Origin: Plectosphaerella cucumerina
Lineage: Eukaryota; Ascomycota; Sordariomycetes; Glomerellales; Plectosphaerellaceae
DNA: 64,000 nt
NCBI GenBank assembly: GCA_020746995.1
Contig: JAGPXD010000001.1
Coordinates: 7,316,001 to 7,380,000, forward strand
Direction of reading: 5' to 3'
Shown: positions 1 through 8,822 of the stretch, one piece after another
Position numbering within the stretch: the first letter of the stretch is position 1
Layout of the letters: each line of letters starts with the position of its first letter
The notes under the pieces: model-generated
Told to the model about the DNA's origin: nothing
Database searches by the model: none
Seen by the model: only the letters and a program-made list of their open reading frames with translations
Translations under genes and position numbers: made by a program

Positions 1-1322
1 ATCAAGTCCTCTGGTGGCCGCGATGACACCTCAACTGACGAGTTCTGCGCATCGGTTTGCGACTCAGGCTGCTCCTCATACGGCTTATCGGGAAGCGTGA
101 GGCTGCACGACAGGTCTGCGGCCGCCTGCTCCACGCCGGCCTCAAGCTGCTCCGCCCGCTCGGCGCGACGGGCCTGAGCGGCGAGCTGGTTCTCGCGACC
201 CAGGTCGAACAGATCCATGGCCTTGCTCACATACAGCAAGCTGTTCGCATCGTACGTGAGACAAAACTTCTCGCCGGCATGGTCGAGGTAGGTCTCGATC
301 AGGAAGTCTGGGCATAGCGCTGGCGGCTTGCCAGGGTCAGCCCGCCGCCTGCCGAACCGCTGCTCCCACTCGGGGCCGGACCGGTAGGTGACGGTGGCAA
401 TCTCGCGTGCCAGTTTCATGCCGGCGTGCGGCAGGGTCTTGCCGTAGTAGAAGCCGCGCTGCCAATTGGGGTCCATCATGAGCACCTGCCTCTGTGTGTG
501 GCGCATTGCGATGCTGTAGGGGTGGCTCCTGGCACAGCCGCTGATGGAGGCGATCCTGCCGACCCGGTTGGGGAACAGGACACCGGCCGCCAGAGACTGC
601 ATGCCGCCCATACTGGAGCCGACGCTCGCGTACAGCTTGTCCACGCCGAGGTGGTCCAGCAGGCGGAACTGGGCACGTACCATGTCCTCCATGGTCAGGA
701 TGGGGAACCTCGTCGCGTATCGTTGCCCGTCTGCCGGGTCGACGCTGCCTGGACCTGTCGAGCCATAGCAGCCTCCGATGACGTTTGTGCAGATGACGTG
801 GTATTTGTCGGTGTCGACGGCGCCGCCTGGCCCGATGAACTTCTCCCACCAGCCCGGCGCCGGGTTGGCCTCGGTCGAATGTGCGTGTGACGAGGCCGAC
901 AGGCCGGTGTGGAGAAGGATGACGTTCGACTTGTCGGCGTTCATCTCTCCCCAGGACTCGTAGGCGATGTCGAATTCGGGCAGGACGCCACCCCAGTCGA
1001 GAAGCAGCGGTTGGTCGCAGTGGAAGGTCTGTGTTGCGCCAGCGGTGTAAGAGGGCTCGGGGCCACTCGACTCGAAGCTGGCCTTGAGTTTGGCAGAGCG
1101 CTGCTCGAGGGCATCTAGACACGGGAAGGACATGGCCGGGTTGGATGCCTCGGTGGCAGCGGCGGCCTTCGCAGGCTTCGAGTGGAAAGATCGGGTTCCA
1201 TTGCTGGGAGCTGTGGTTGCGCGTGCGGCAGAGCAGAGGGATGTCGAGGCCGGCGCATGACGACGAGGGGTCGAGGCCTTCGCCGAGCGAAGAGCCGCTG
1301 AGCTAAGTCTCTGCAGCTTCAT
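1..1322 (-). CDS. Serine/homoserine O-acyltransferase, CysA/Cys2 type, mitochondrial (3' end outside window)
   Basis: An uninterrupted minus-strand frame from the ATG at 1322 runs off the left edge, giving 440 residues with no stop. The first ~55 residues are rich in Arg, Ser and Ala and lack acidic residues, as in a mitochondrial presequence. The rest is an alpha/beta-hydrolase of the MET2/CysA family: an HTGLSASSHA segment, an NVIGGCYGSTGP oxyanion-type motif and the nucleophile elbow GSSMGGMQ with Ser237. TYRSGPEWEQRFGRRR is typical of the fungal serine O-acyltransferase branch. The enzyme would acylate serine (or homoserine) for cysteine/methionine synthesis. The mitochondrial-like N-terminus favours the CysA/Cys2 branch over cytosolic MET2. 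Acetyl versus succinyl donor cannot be decided. The Asp and His of the triad should lie beyond the window. Confidence 0.8.
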   Translation of the reverse strand, partial: MKLQRLSSAALRSAKASTPRRHAPASTSLCSAARATTAPSNGTRSFHSKPAKAAAATEASNPAMSFPCLDALEQRSAKLKASFESSGPEPSYTAGATQTFHCDQPLLLDWGGVLPEFDIAYESWGEMNADKSNVILLHTGLSASSHAHSTEANPAPGWWEKFIGPGGAVDTDKYHVICTNVIGGCYGSTGPGSVDPADGQRYATRFPILTMEDMVRAQFRLLDHLGVDKLYASVGSSMGGMQSLAAGVLFPNRVGRIASISGCARSHPYSIAMRHTQRQVLMMDPNWQRGFYYGKTLPHAGMKLAREIATVTYRSGPEWEQRFGRRRADPGKPPALCPDFLIETYLDHAGEKFCLTYDANSLLYVSKAMDLFDLGRENQLAAQARRAERAEQLEAGVEQAAADLSCSLTLPDKPYEEQPESQTDAQNSSVEVSSRPPEDL

Positions 1323-1783
1323 GGTGACAGATGAGGATACAACCAGTGCCAACCTTCTGCTCGGAGGGAGGAATTGGGTATATAGCCCATGGCGATAGTT
1401 TGTCAGCCCCTCGGCCGATCGCCCTGGCAAGTGGATATGTCGAAGCTCCGAAAGCTCTCCGGAGCTGGATGGCGAAATTCCACGTGACCGCTCTTAGATA
1501 AGAAGGCTTATAGGCGCCGATAAGAAGCACGGGATGACGTAAGGCGGGGCCTCACATGCACGGCGGGGTCAAGCTTTCTGACAGTGACGGAGGCCTGCAG
1601 ATCACCCTGGCCTTTAAACTGCCGCCTATCGTGTCTCAAGATGACGCGTGGGCAGTCAAGGCAGTGTACACCTACCTACTTACAGGACGCAACTTAGAAC
1701 ACTCACAGCATTTGCCTCCTACACAAACCATACAAACCTACTCCTACTCACTGTGTCTACAACTTCCTTATCAGTTGCCCACG
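1323..1783. other. Divergent intergenic/promoter region
   Basis: About 460 bases between the acyltransferase start (minus) and the next gene (plus). The frame of the downstream gene stays open back to an ATG at 1556, so an N-terminally extended product cannot be excluded. No RNA gene or repeat seen. Confidence 0.5.
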
Positions 1784-2890
1784 ATGGCTTTTATTCCCAT
1801 TCTCCTCGTCGGCATCGCCGGCGGAGCTCTCTACATGAACGGAAGCAGAAGACCTGAAAGTCCCAACATGCCTCAAACCAATACCAGCACGCCCCAAACC
1901 AACATGCCAGAAACCAGCAAAATCACATCTCCATTTGCCAAGACAAACCCATTTGCCCAGGCAAATGGCCAGTCGCCCGCCCCAGGCTGGTTCTCCCAAC
2001 CCAAGCAAGAAGCTTTCCTGCCTGGCCCCGTCGATGTCCTCGTCGTCAAGGCCATGCTGGCCAAGGGCCTCTCCCTTCCGCCAGAGATTCTCGACATGAT
2101 TATCGACCATGCCGAATACTGGCCTTGCACTGAGACCTCGATCGAGTTCAGCTCCGCCAACCGCCCGCGCATCAACGGCGGCGGGCACGGTAGCAGCTCT
2201 GAAAATACACTCCTGATCCGCTCGCCTCCCATCGGTTTCACCCAGGCGGACATCCAAGACAGGGAGGCCTGGAGAAACGCGCCGCCTTCCGAGTCTCCTT
2301 CCAGCGAGCCAATCTCCCCCGAACACTTCAAGACACATCTCAGAGCCATTCCCACACTCGAGCGTCCCGTCCGGAAAGTCGTCTTCAAGCTGCGATCGAG
2401 GGATCAGGCGTGGGGCGGTAGTCGCGAACATCAGCAAACCTACCAGGGGTCTTGGACTTGGTTCGAAGCGGGACTGGAAAGATTCGAGACACCCAACGGC
2501 GAGGACGAGCCAGAGATCACGAGGCCTTTCGACACAGCTTCTCTACGGCCAGTGTATCCCACGGGGGAAGCAGTCACCAAGCCTAACGGCCAGCGCGAGA
2601 TCAAGTACCCCCTTAACCCGGACGAAATGCACACTATCCAGCGGAACAGGACCGCCGGACGCCAGATGGTTGATTATGAGGTGGTCTGGAGATGGACAGA
2701 TGATATCTCGCCCGAGTCTCTGGAGGCCGAGCGTCTCGAGGAGATGGGACGAGGCAAGGCATCTGGGTCCGGTGAGTTTGTGCGCAACCTGAGGCTTGGC
2801 GATGTGGTCAGCATCTGGGGCAAGGCGAGGTTCCTTGGATGGGCCAACAACGTCGAGAGAGCGAGTGTCCAGGTGTACTGGGCTCTGTAG
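1784..2890 (+). CDS. Conserved fungal-type hypothetical protein with N-terminal membrane anchor
   Basis: Single exon, 368 residues from the ATG at 1784. I chose this start because it opens directly into a hydrophobic segment (FIPILLVGIAGGALYM, residues 3-18) that fits a signal-anchor. The frame is open back to an ATG at 1556, which would add 76 residues before that segment. Residues ~20-80 are Pro/Asn/Thr-rich and disordered. An LPPEILDMIIDHAEYW helix near residue 105 recalls the short F-box-like helix of fungal proteins. The C-terminal half is globular with many Trp residues and ends in VQVYWAL. I recognise the style of fungal hypothetical proteins but cannot name a function. Confidence 0.75.
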   Translation: MAFIPILLVGIAGGALYMNGSRRPESPNMPQTNTSTPQTNMPETSKITSPFAKTNPFAQANGQSPAPGWFSQPKQEAFLPGPVDVLVVKAMLAKGLSLPPEILDMIIDHAEYWPCTETSIEFSSANRPRINGGGHGSSSENTLLIRSPPIGFTQADIQDREAWRNAPPSESPSSEPISPEHFKTHLRAIPTLERPVRKVVFKLRSRDQAWGGSREHQQTYQGSWTWFEAGLERFETPNGEDEPEITRPFDTASLRPVYPTGEAVTKPNGQREIKYPLNPDEMHTIQRNRTAGRQMVDYEVVWRWTDDISPESLEAERLEEMGRGKASGSGEFVRNLRLGDVVSIWGKARFLGWANNVERASVQVYWAL

Positions 2891-3323
2891 CTTCTTTTCT
2901 GCATTTGCACGATGAAACGGCAGCATAGCACACGGCAGTTTGATTTCAGCAGAGCGGGCGGGGTTGTCTTTTCTCGGCGTTCATCACGATAAGAACCTAA
3001 TCAAGTTATGAATGACTTCATTTGAATTAGTAGGTGATACCCATGTGATTTTCGTGTGTAAAGGGACGATGAGGATGATGGGCAGAGGAAGTGGTGATTC
3101 GGTGATGTTTGACGTCACCCTTGTTAATTGGCCCGCCCCCAGGCCTCGGCCCACGACTTCACCCTTCCATCATCACAGTCCAACGGAACACCCTCTGTCC
3201 ATGCCATTCCACAGGATGAGGTGGGCAGCCTGTGCAGAATTACGACCAGTCATTCAAACAACCATCAAATACTCAGCAAACGCGAATTGCCGCCCGACGA
3301 CAAAGGCATTCTCACCACGCAGC
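2891..3323 (+). other. Intergenic region upstream of Nudix gene
   Basis: 433 bases between two co-directional genes. It should contain the 3' end of the first transcript and the promoter/leader of the Nudix gene. The downstream frame is open back to 3012, but nothing in that extension looks conserved. No repeat or RNA gene seen. Confidence 0.4.
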
Positions 3324-4210
3324 ATGTCTTCCCAACCACCCAATGCGTCGTACATGATGTACCAGGAGATCCCCGTCAAGCTCCCCGACGGCCTTTCGGA
3401 AGACCAGGTCCTCGGCTTCAAGCCCTTCACCGTACGTGCTCCAATTGATGTCGTGGCCCCCGCTGATCATTTCAGTCTTGGATCACAACCCTGAAGAAGT
3501 CGCTCGTATTGCAAAAGAGCAACCCCAAGCACCCCTTCCATCCCTCGCCATACAAGATTTACGCGGTCAACATCCAGTCATACGACATGTTCGGCCCTCG
3601 CCTGGGCTTTCTGAAGGCCTTTGCCTCGGTAACCAATCCGGAAGGCGAGCGTCTCCCAGCCTCGGTCTTCCTCCGCGGACCCAGTGTCGCCGTCCTCGTT
3701 CTCCTGGTGCCCGAAGACGCCGCGCTAGAGTCAGACGAGCGCTACGCCGTTTTGACCGTCCAGCCTCGCGTCCCTGCCGGCAGCTTGGCATTCGTGGAAC
3801 TGCCGGCCGGCATGGTCGACGATGCGGGGAGCTTCGCCGGCGCAGCGGCCAAGGAGATGCAGGAGGAGCTCGGGCTGGAGATCCGCGAAGACGAGCTCAC
3901 CTGCCTGAGCGAACTGGCCAACCCACAAAGCGAAACGGCCGAAGCAGACGAGGAGGATCTGCCCAAGGCCATGTATCCCTCGGCAGGAGGCTGCGACGAG
4001 CATGTCACAATCTGCGTGCATGAGCGGCGGGTGCCGAGGGCACAGCTCAAGGAATGGAGTGGCAAGCTGACGGGGTTGAGGGACCACGGGGAGAAGATCA
4101 CGTTGAAGATCGTGCCGATGCGGGATCTCTGGAAGGAGGGCGCTCGCGACGCCAAATGCCTCGCCGCTGTAGCGCTGTGGGAGGGTCTCAAGAGGGAGGG
4201 CAAGCTGTGA
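3324..4210 (+). CDS. Nudix hydrolase, ADP-sugar diphosphatase (NUDX14)-like, degenerate Nudix box
   Basis: Two exons, 3324-3431 and 3476-4210, joined over a 44-nt GT-AG intron; 280 residues. The splice gives KPFT followed by SWITTLKK and keeps frame. The Nudix segment begins at Gly148. Against the consensus Gx5Ex7REUxEExGU, the first Glu is Gly154 and the Arg is Lys162, while Glu163, Glu166, Glu167 and Gly169 are kept. The metal-binding Glu cluster is therefore present but the box is not canonical. Overall layout resembles plant NUDX14-type ADP-sugar/ADP-ribose diphosphatases. It is convergent with a canonical ADP-ribose pyrophosphatase gene, with only 44 bases between the stops. Confidence 0.8.
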
Positions 4211-4254
4211 GCAAGATTACGAAGCGTGTATTCTATTTCTACTGGTTCAGCAAA

Positions 4255-4974
4255 TCACAGCTTCCACTGCTTGGCCAGCTCGATGCCCTCGGCCAGTGTT
4301 CCGACGCGAGCATCGATGGCGCAGCCCTCTGCCTCCAGCTTCTTGCACTCGTCCCACAGGCTCGTCAGGGGCGTGGTGAAGACCTCGATGAACTCGCCCT
4401 CCTCCAGCTGCGGCACGGGGTTCTGGTTCTCCGGGAGGGACATATCGACAGTGACGTGAACCATTTTTAGGTTGGTATTGCAGAAGCCAGGGTCTGGAAG
4501 ATTAGACAAAAGAAAAGCTTAGAAAGAGTGGTGGACTCACCGTTGAACATGGTAGGTGTCGTCTCGCTGACAACGCCCACATAGCCAGTTTCCTCCCTCA
4601 GCTCCCGCACGGCAGCCTCCTCGGCCGTCTCGCCCTCGTCCACTAGGCCGGCGGGGACCTCGATGGTGATCTTGTCAATGGGAGGTCGGTACTGCTTCTG
4701 CAGCACAATTTCCGGGCCGGTTGTCGAGCCGGGCCTTTCCAAGATAGCCACAATTCCGACGCCATCGATCTCGCCGTTCTTTGGCTGGGTGCGGCGCTCG
4801 GCTGACTCCCATGTCCGTGACTTGCCATCAGCATCTTGATACGTGAGCTTGACGAGCTTGACCCATGCCGCCTCGCTGTCGGGCTGTTTATCGTTAGAAC
4901 TGAAGCGGGTTGCTGCTCTAAACTCGACTCACTAGAGGCCCTGACGATAGAACCTTGGCGTTGCTAGACGACAT
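4255..4974 (-). CDS. YSA1: ADP-ribose pyrophosphatase (Nudix, YSA1/NUDT5-like)
   Basis: Three exons on the minus strand: 4974-4933, 4883-4541 and 4493-4255; introns of 49 and 47 nt with GT-AG ends. The product is 207 residues, close to yeast Ysa1. The Nudix box matches the consensus exactly: GLVDEGETAEEAAVRELREE then TGYV, with REUxEExGU complete. QKQYRPPIDKITIEVPAG just before it is typical of ADP-ribose pyrophosphatases. The enzyme hydrolyses ADP-ribose (and, in yeast Ysa1, O-acetyl-ADP-ribose) to AMP and ribose-5-phosphate derivatives. The convergent neighbour is another Nudix enzyme and the next gene upstream is a sirtuin, whose by-product is O-acetyl-ADP-ribose. Confidence 0.9.
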
Positions 4975-5673
4975 GACCACGAGTGTTTGGTTTTGATGAC
5001 GGGGAGCTGAAGGTTGACAAGATTGATGTCAGGCACGAACTGTCATGAAGCCCAGTCACGTGGTTTCAATCCACCCGGTGTCACGGCGATTGTGGAAGAG
5101 ACGAAGCAATTGGAACCTCGAAAACAACAAAAACTCCGGCAATCATGTCGTGACAAAACCCGACTTGCGATGGACGCTGTAGATGTCCGCCTGGACGCAA
5201 GAGCTGCCGCCGAGCCATGGTTCCGACAGTGCGGCACTGTGCACACAGTGTGACGACTTTCGCGACAAGGCGGACACGCCCGAGCGGGGGTTTTCAGTGA
5301 TGCAATCAACAGACTGACGACTCACTCACCGAAGCACCGTGACTCTCAACGACCAGGGCCTGCGCATATCATCTCACCACAGTCGCTACATTTGGAGCCG
5401 CATCAGCTCGTCAAGCACGGCAGCCGTTGACTGGAGCATCCAGGCTGCAGTCATTTACCCAGCGGGAACCTCAAGGCAGCACCTCTCGAAGACCGACCTA
5501 AAATCTTGGACCGACTTAATTTTTGAACTGCACAGCACCAGACCTTCGCTGCTGAGCAGCAGCATCGCTTCACCAATCCTGCCGCCCTCTGCTGTCGCCC
5601 CGTCGCCACGATAGGTCGTCGACGCCGCAACCGCCACGACAAGGGCCCCAAACCCCGCCCGCGCGCTGGCAAG
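4975..5673. promoter_or_regulatory. Divergent intergenic region between YSA1-like and sirtuin genes
   Basis: About 700 bases between two divergently read genes; both promoters must lie here. No RNA gene or repeat seen. The short ORFs inside show no recognisable domain. Confidence 0.5.
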
Positions 5674-7030
5674 ATGGGCAATGAAGAATCCAGGATGGGG
5701 AGGTTCGACGGCCCTCCTCTCAGACTCTCGAGCCGCAGCCTGGAAGCCGTCGCCGAGTACATCAACGAGGGCAAGGCCAAGCGCATCGCTGTTATGACGG
5801 GCGCTGGCATTTCTACCGCCGCAGGAAGTACGCGCCACGACCTGACATGGCTTCACGTTATCGAAACCCATGCTGACCCGTCTGCCAGTTCCCGACTTCC
5901 GCTCGCCAGGTACAGGCCTCTATGCCAACCTCGCCCGTCTCAATCTGCCATACGCCGAGGCCGTCTTCGACATTGACTTCTTCCGCAAACGCCCCGAGCC
6001 CTTCTACTACCTCGCCAAGGAATTGTACCCGGGAAAATTCCACCCCACCATCTCGCACGCCTTCATCGCCTTGCTCGCTCGGAAGGACCTTCTCCATATG
6101 CTCTTCACCCAGAACATCGACTGCCTGGAGCGCCGAGCCGGTGTGCCCGACGAACTCATCGTCGAGGCCCACGGCAGCTTCGCCACCCAGCGCTGTATAG
6201 AGTGCAAGACGCCTTTCCCTGACGACCAGATGAAGGACCATGTCGAGGGCGAGATCGTGCCCCGCTGCGAGGAGAAGGGCTGCGATGGCCTCGTCAAGCC
6301 AGACATTGTCTTCTTCGGCGAGGCTCTTCCCTCACGGTTCCGCGACAAGTCGCCCCTGGCAGCCTCAGCTGAGATGATTATCGTCATGGGCACGAGCCTG
6401 ACCGTGTACCCCTTTGCCGGCCTGCCCGAGTACACCATGGAGGGCGTGCCGAGGGTGCTCTTCAACAACGAGGCTGTCGGCAAGATCGGTGACCGGTCCG
6501 ACGACGTGATCGAGATTGGCGCCTGCGACGACAGCGTGCGGAAGCTTGCGGCGCTGCTGGGTTGGGAAGACGAGCTGGAGGCGCTTTGGCGCGAGGTTGT
6601 CGGCGACAAGGAGGCCGAGAGGCAACTGTCGCAGGCGAAGACGGGTCATCAGGATGTCGATGAAGAGGTGCGGAAACTGACGGAGGAGGTTGAGGCTGCC
6701 TTGACACTGGGGCCGAGCGACGAAAAGGAGGAACCCAAGACTTCGGACGGGGAAGCCTCTGAGCCCAAGGATCCTGGCGCAAAAGCTGAGGAACCTGCCA
6801 AGGCGATCTCAGTTCCAAAGGCTCCAGTGGCAGCGCCGGCTGCCGTGCCCAGCACAACAACCGAAGAGGATGCGACGCCAGTTGCGAAAGCAGAGGCGCC
6901 ATCGCAGCCGACTGCAACATCAAAAGATAAAGCCCACCTGCCACTGTCGAAGAGTCCAGCAACAGAACAGCCGCAAGATCCCGCAGACGGAAAACCCATC
7001 GAAGCAGTCACAACACCGAAGCTGGCATGA
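5674..7030 (+). CDS. HST2: NAD-dependent protein deacetylase, class I sirtuin (HST2/SIRT2-like)
   Basis: Two exons, 5674-5827 and 5889-7030, with a 61-nt intron cutting the NAD-binding motif; 431 residues. Splicing restores GAGISTAAG-IPDFRSPGTGLY (residues ~43-63), the sirtuin signature. Further motifs are TQNID (Gln126, Asn127), catalytic His146 in EAHGS, zinc ligands Cys154, Cys157, Cys178 and Cys183, and the KPDIVFFGE and GTSLTVYP segments. The enzyme deacylates lysines using NAD+, releasing nicotinamide and O-acetyl-ADP-ribose. Residues ~310-431 are a Pro/Ala/Glu/Lys-rich disordered tail. The lack of a long N-terminal region and of a presequence fits cytoplasmic/nuclear Hst2 better than Sir2 or mitochondrial sirtuins. 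Confidence 0.93.
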
Positions 7031-7231
7031 AGTTGAAAGTTTGTTTGTTCCTTATTATGACCCAATCCCCTGCCGAACGGGGACCCGCCTCGTCGGCCTA
7101 TATATCACCTCATGAATTCTTACAAGCAGTCTTTGAAGGATCTGCCAGAGCATTTTGTCTCTGTGTCGTAAAAGTCGTGTGTATCATGCGCCAACCCAGG
7201 CTTTTCACCATGGTTGGAGGGTATTGTCCGA

Positions 7232-7619
7232 TCAGGCGTCGCCGGCCCTGCCTTCTCTTGCGACTCTCTGGCTGGGGCTCTGACCGTCGCGCATCTCGAT
7301 GTTGGTCCAGGAGACGTTGGACTCGTGGGTGTGGTCGGTCTCCTCGTCGCTGTCCATGTCGCTGAAGACGGAGCCGCGGCGGGAAAGGCCATCCTCCTTC
7401 ATTGCTTTGCCGCGTCCATGGTTCTGGGAAGGGGTTAGCGACGACTGGGTACTGAGCGGGTGTCAGGGTGTACGAACGTTGCAGGGACCGCAGCGGTTGC
7501 CGAATGCCGTTGTGAAGTTGCGGCACTGGACGAAAGTCTGCTGTTGTTAGCACAGGTCGCCGGTTTGAGGCTAGATGGGAGTGACATACGTAGAAGTTGG
7601 AGCAGTAGACGGGCGTCAT
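7232..7619 (-). CDS. Small Cys-containing protein, 94 residues, unknown function
   Basis: Three minus-strand exons: 7619-7590, 7540-7478 and 7423-7232. The first intron starts GTATGT and ends CAACAG; the second has a weaker GTTCGT donor and a CCCAG acceptor. The spliced product begins MTPVYCSNFYQTFVQCRN and has Cys6, Cys16, Cys27 and Cys30, the last two as CGPC. The second half is acidic (SVFSDMDSDEETDHTHESN) and hydrophilic. The start follows a C/A-rich leader typical of fungal mRNAs. A zinc- or disulfide-stabilised N-terminal knot is possible. No family recognised. The alternative splice using the downstream GTACAC donor gives an Arg/Pro-rich frame with no plausible fold, so I prefer this model. 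Confidence 0.6.
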
Positions 7620-8822
7620 CTTGAGTATCTGTGTGATGTTTGTAGACAGGTGGTGGATGTTAAGAATGATGAGATGGGCGAAGATGTTGAAGCTGATGCA
7701 CATTATTTCCTTCTTCTTGAGCAGGACATTCCAGGACCTCTTATACCCAGGGAGGAATCTGCACATCAGGAACAGGCCCCATAACGACAGCCACATGGCA
7801 CGTCCAACCTCCGACCGATCCCCAGCCCTTGCTGAAGATGTCCGAGATCCGAAGCTGCATGCGTTGCGGCGGACCGGTAGATTGTCTCGCACACATGCGA
7901 TGCGGGCACAGGTTGGCCGTGAAATCTCGGCGCCACCAACAAACGGGCGAGCGTTAGCCTCGAGATTGTAAGTTTCATCCTGGGGCGCCTCTCTCGGCAG
8001 CCCCGTCTCCTGTCCCTGCCGACATGCCGCTATCGAGGGTAAAACGGGCGCTGCGCGATAAGGGCGACGCCGCAACCGTGAAGGCTGACGGCTATGCCGG
8101 GCTGTCATCGCCGCGCCAGGGATGGGACGAGGGGCTATCCGCATAGCAGAGTTGGGCCCGAGGGCCGGATGTCGGTTCGCGCGGCGACGGACGCCGGGCC
8201 TAGTCCTTGGTCTATGGAGCATGTCTCACCGAGGATTGCTGAAGACGGCCAGGGGTTGGGAGGGAATGTGTCAAGCTGACAACCATGATGCTCTTGGCAG
8301 GATGCGAACGGAAGGCGATCTTCAGGGCGGAGCGGTTGGTGAGCACAGCAAAGGCACACTACGAGGAGGAAAAGGGGAAATCGGAAAACTTTATGGACGG
8401 ATGGTCCTTTGGCAACGTCGATCAAGAGGGCCAGGAGTGGAGTCTCTGATCGTGAAAACAGAAGCCACGAGGCACTGAGATCTGACTCGGGGGAGAATGT
8501 TGTTCCAGGATGAGACTCGTGGTAGGTGGAATGCTGAGTACACTGAGAGAACATGATGCCTCCCTCATCTGGGAATCCGCACATACGACCATACTCATGG
8601 GAAACCTCGGTATCGTCCGCCATAACATTCCTCGTGAACCGAGATGAATGGCCCAGCATGATGCGTCATTACACTAGGCAAATACATGCTGGTATGCATA
8701 ATTGAGTCACCAAGTTTACCCCCAAAAGCCTTCGCAACGATAATTTAATTTGCCATCTATGATGTACATTAAGTCAGAGGAGTTTAGTTCGATAATTTGA
8801 CCCCTTCCCTTGCGCCGCGACT
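7620..8822. other. Intergenic region without supported gene
   Basis: 1.2 kb between the small Cys protein start (minus) and the subtilase stop (minus). A 174-residue minus-strand ORF starts at an ATG at 8659 but shows no domain, signal or splice support, so I leave it out. No tRNA, repeat or mobile-element signal seen. Confidence 0.4.

Noticed and set aside
8135..8659. 174-codon minus-strand ORF with ATG start
   Set aside because: No signal, domain or repeat; hydrophobic and charged residues are not organised. It could be real but I cannot support it.
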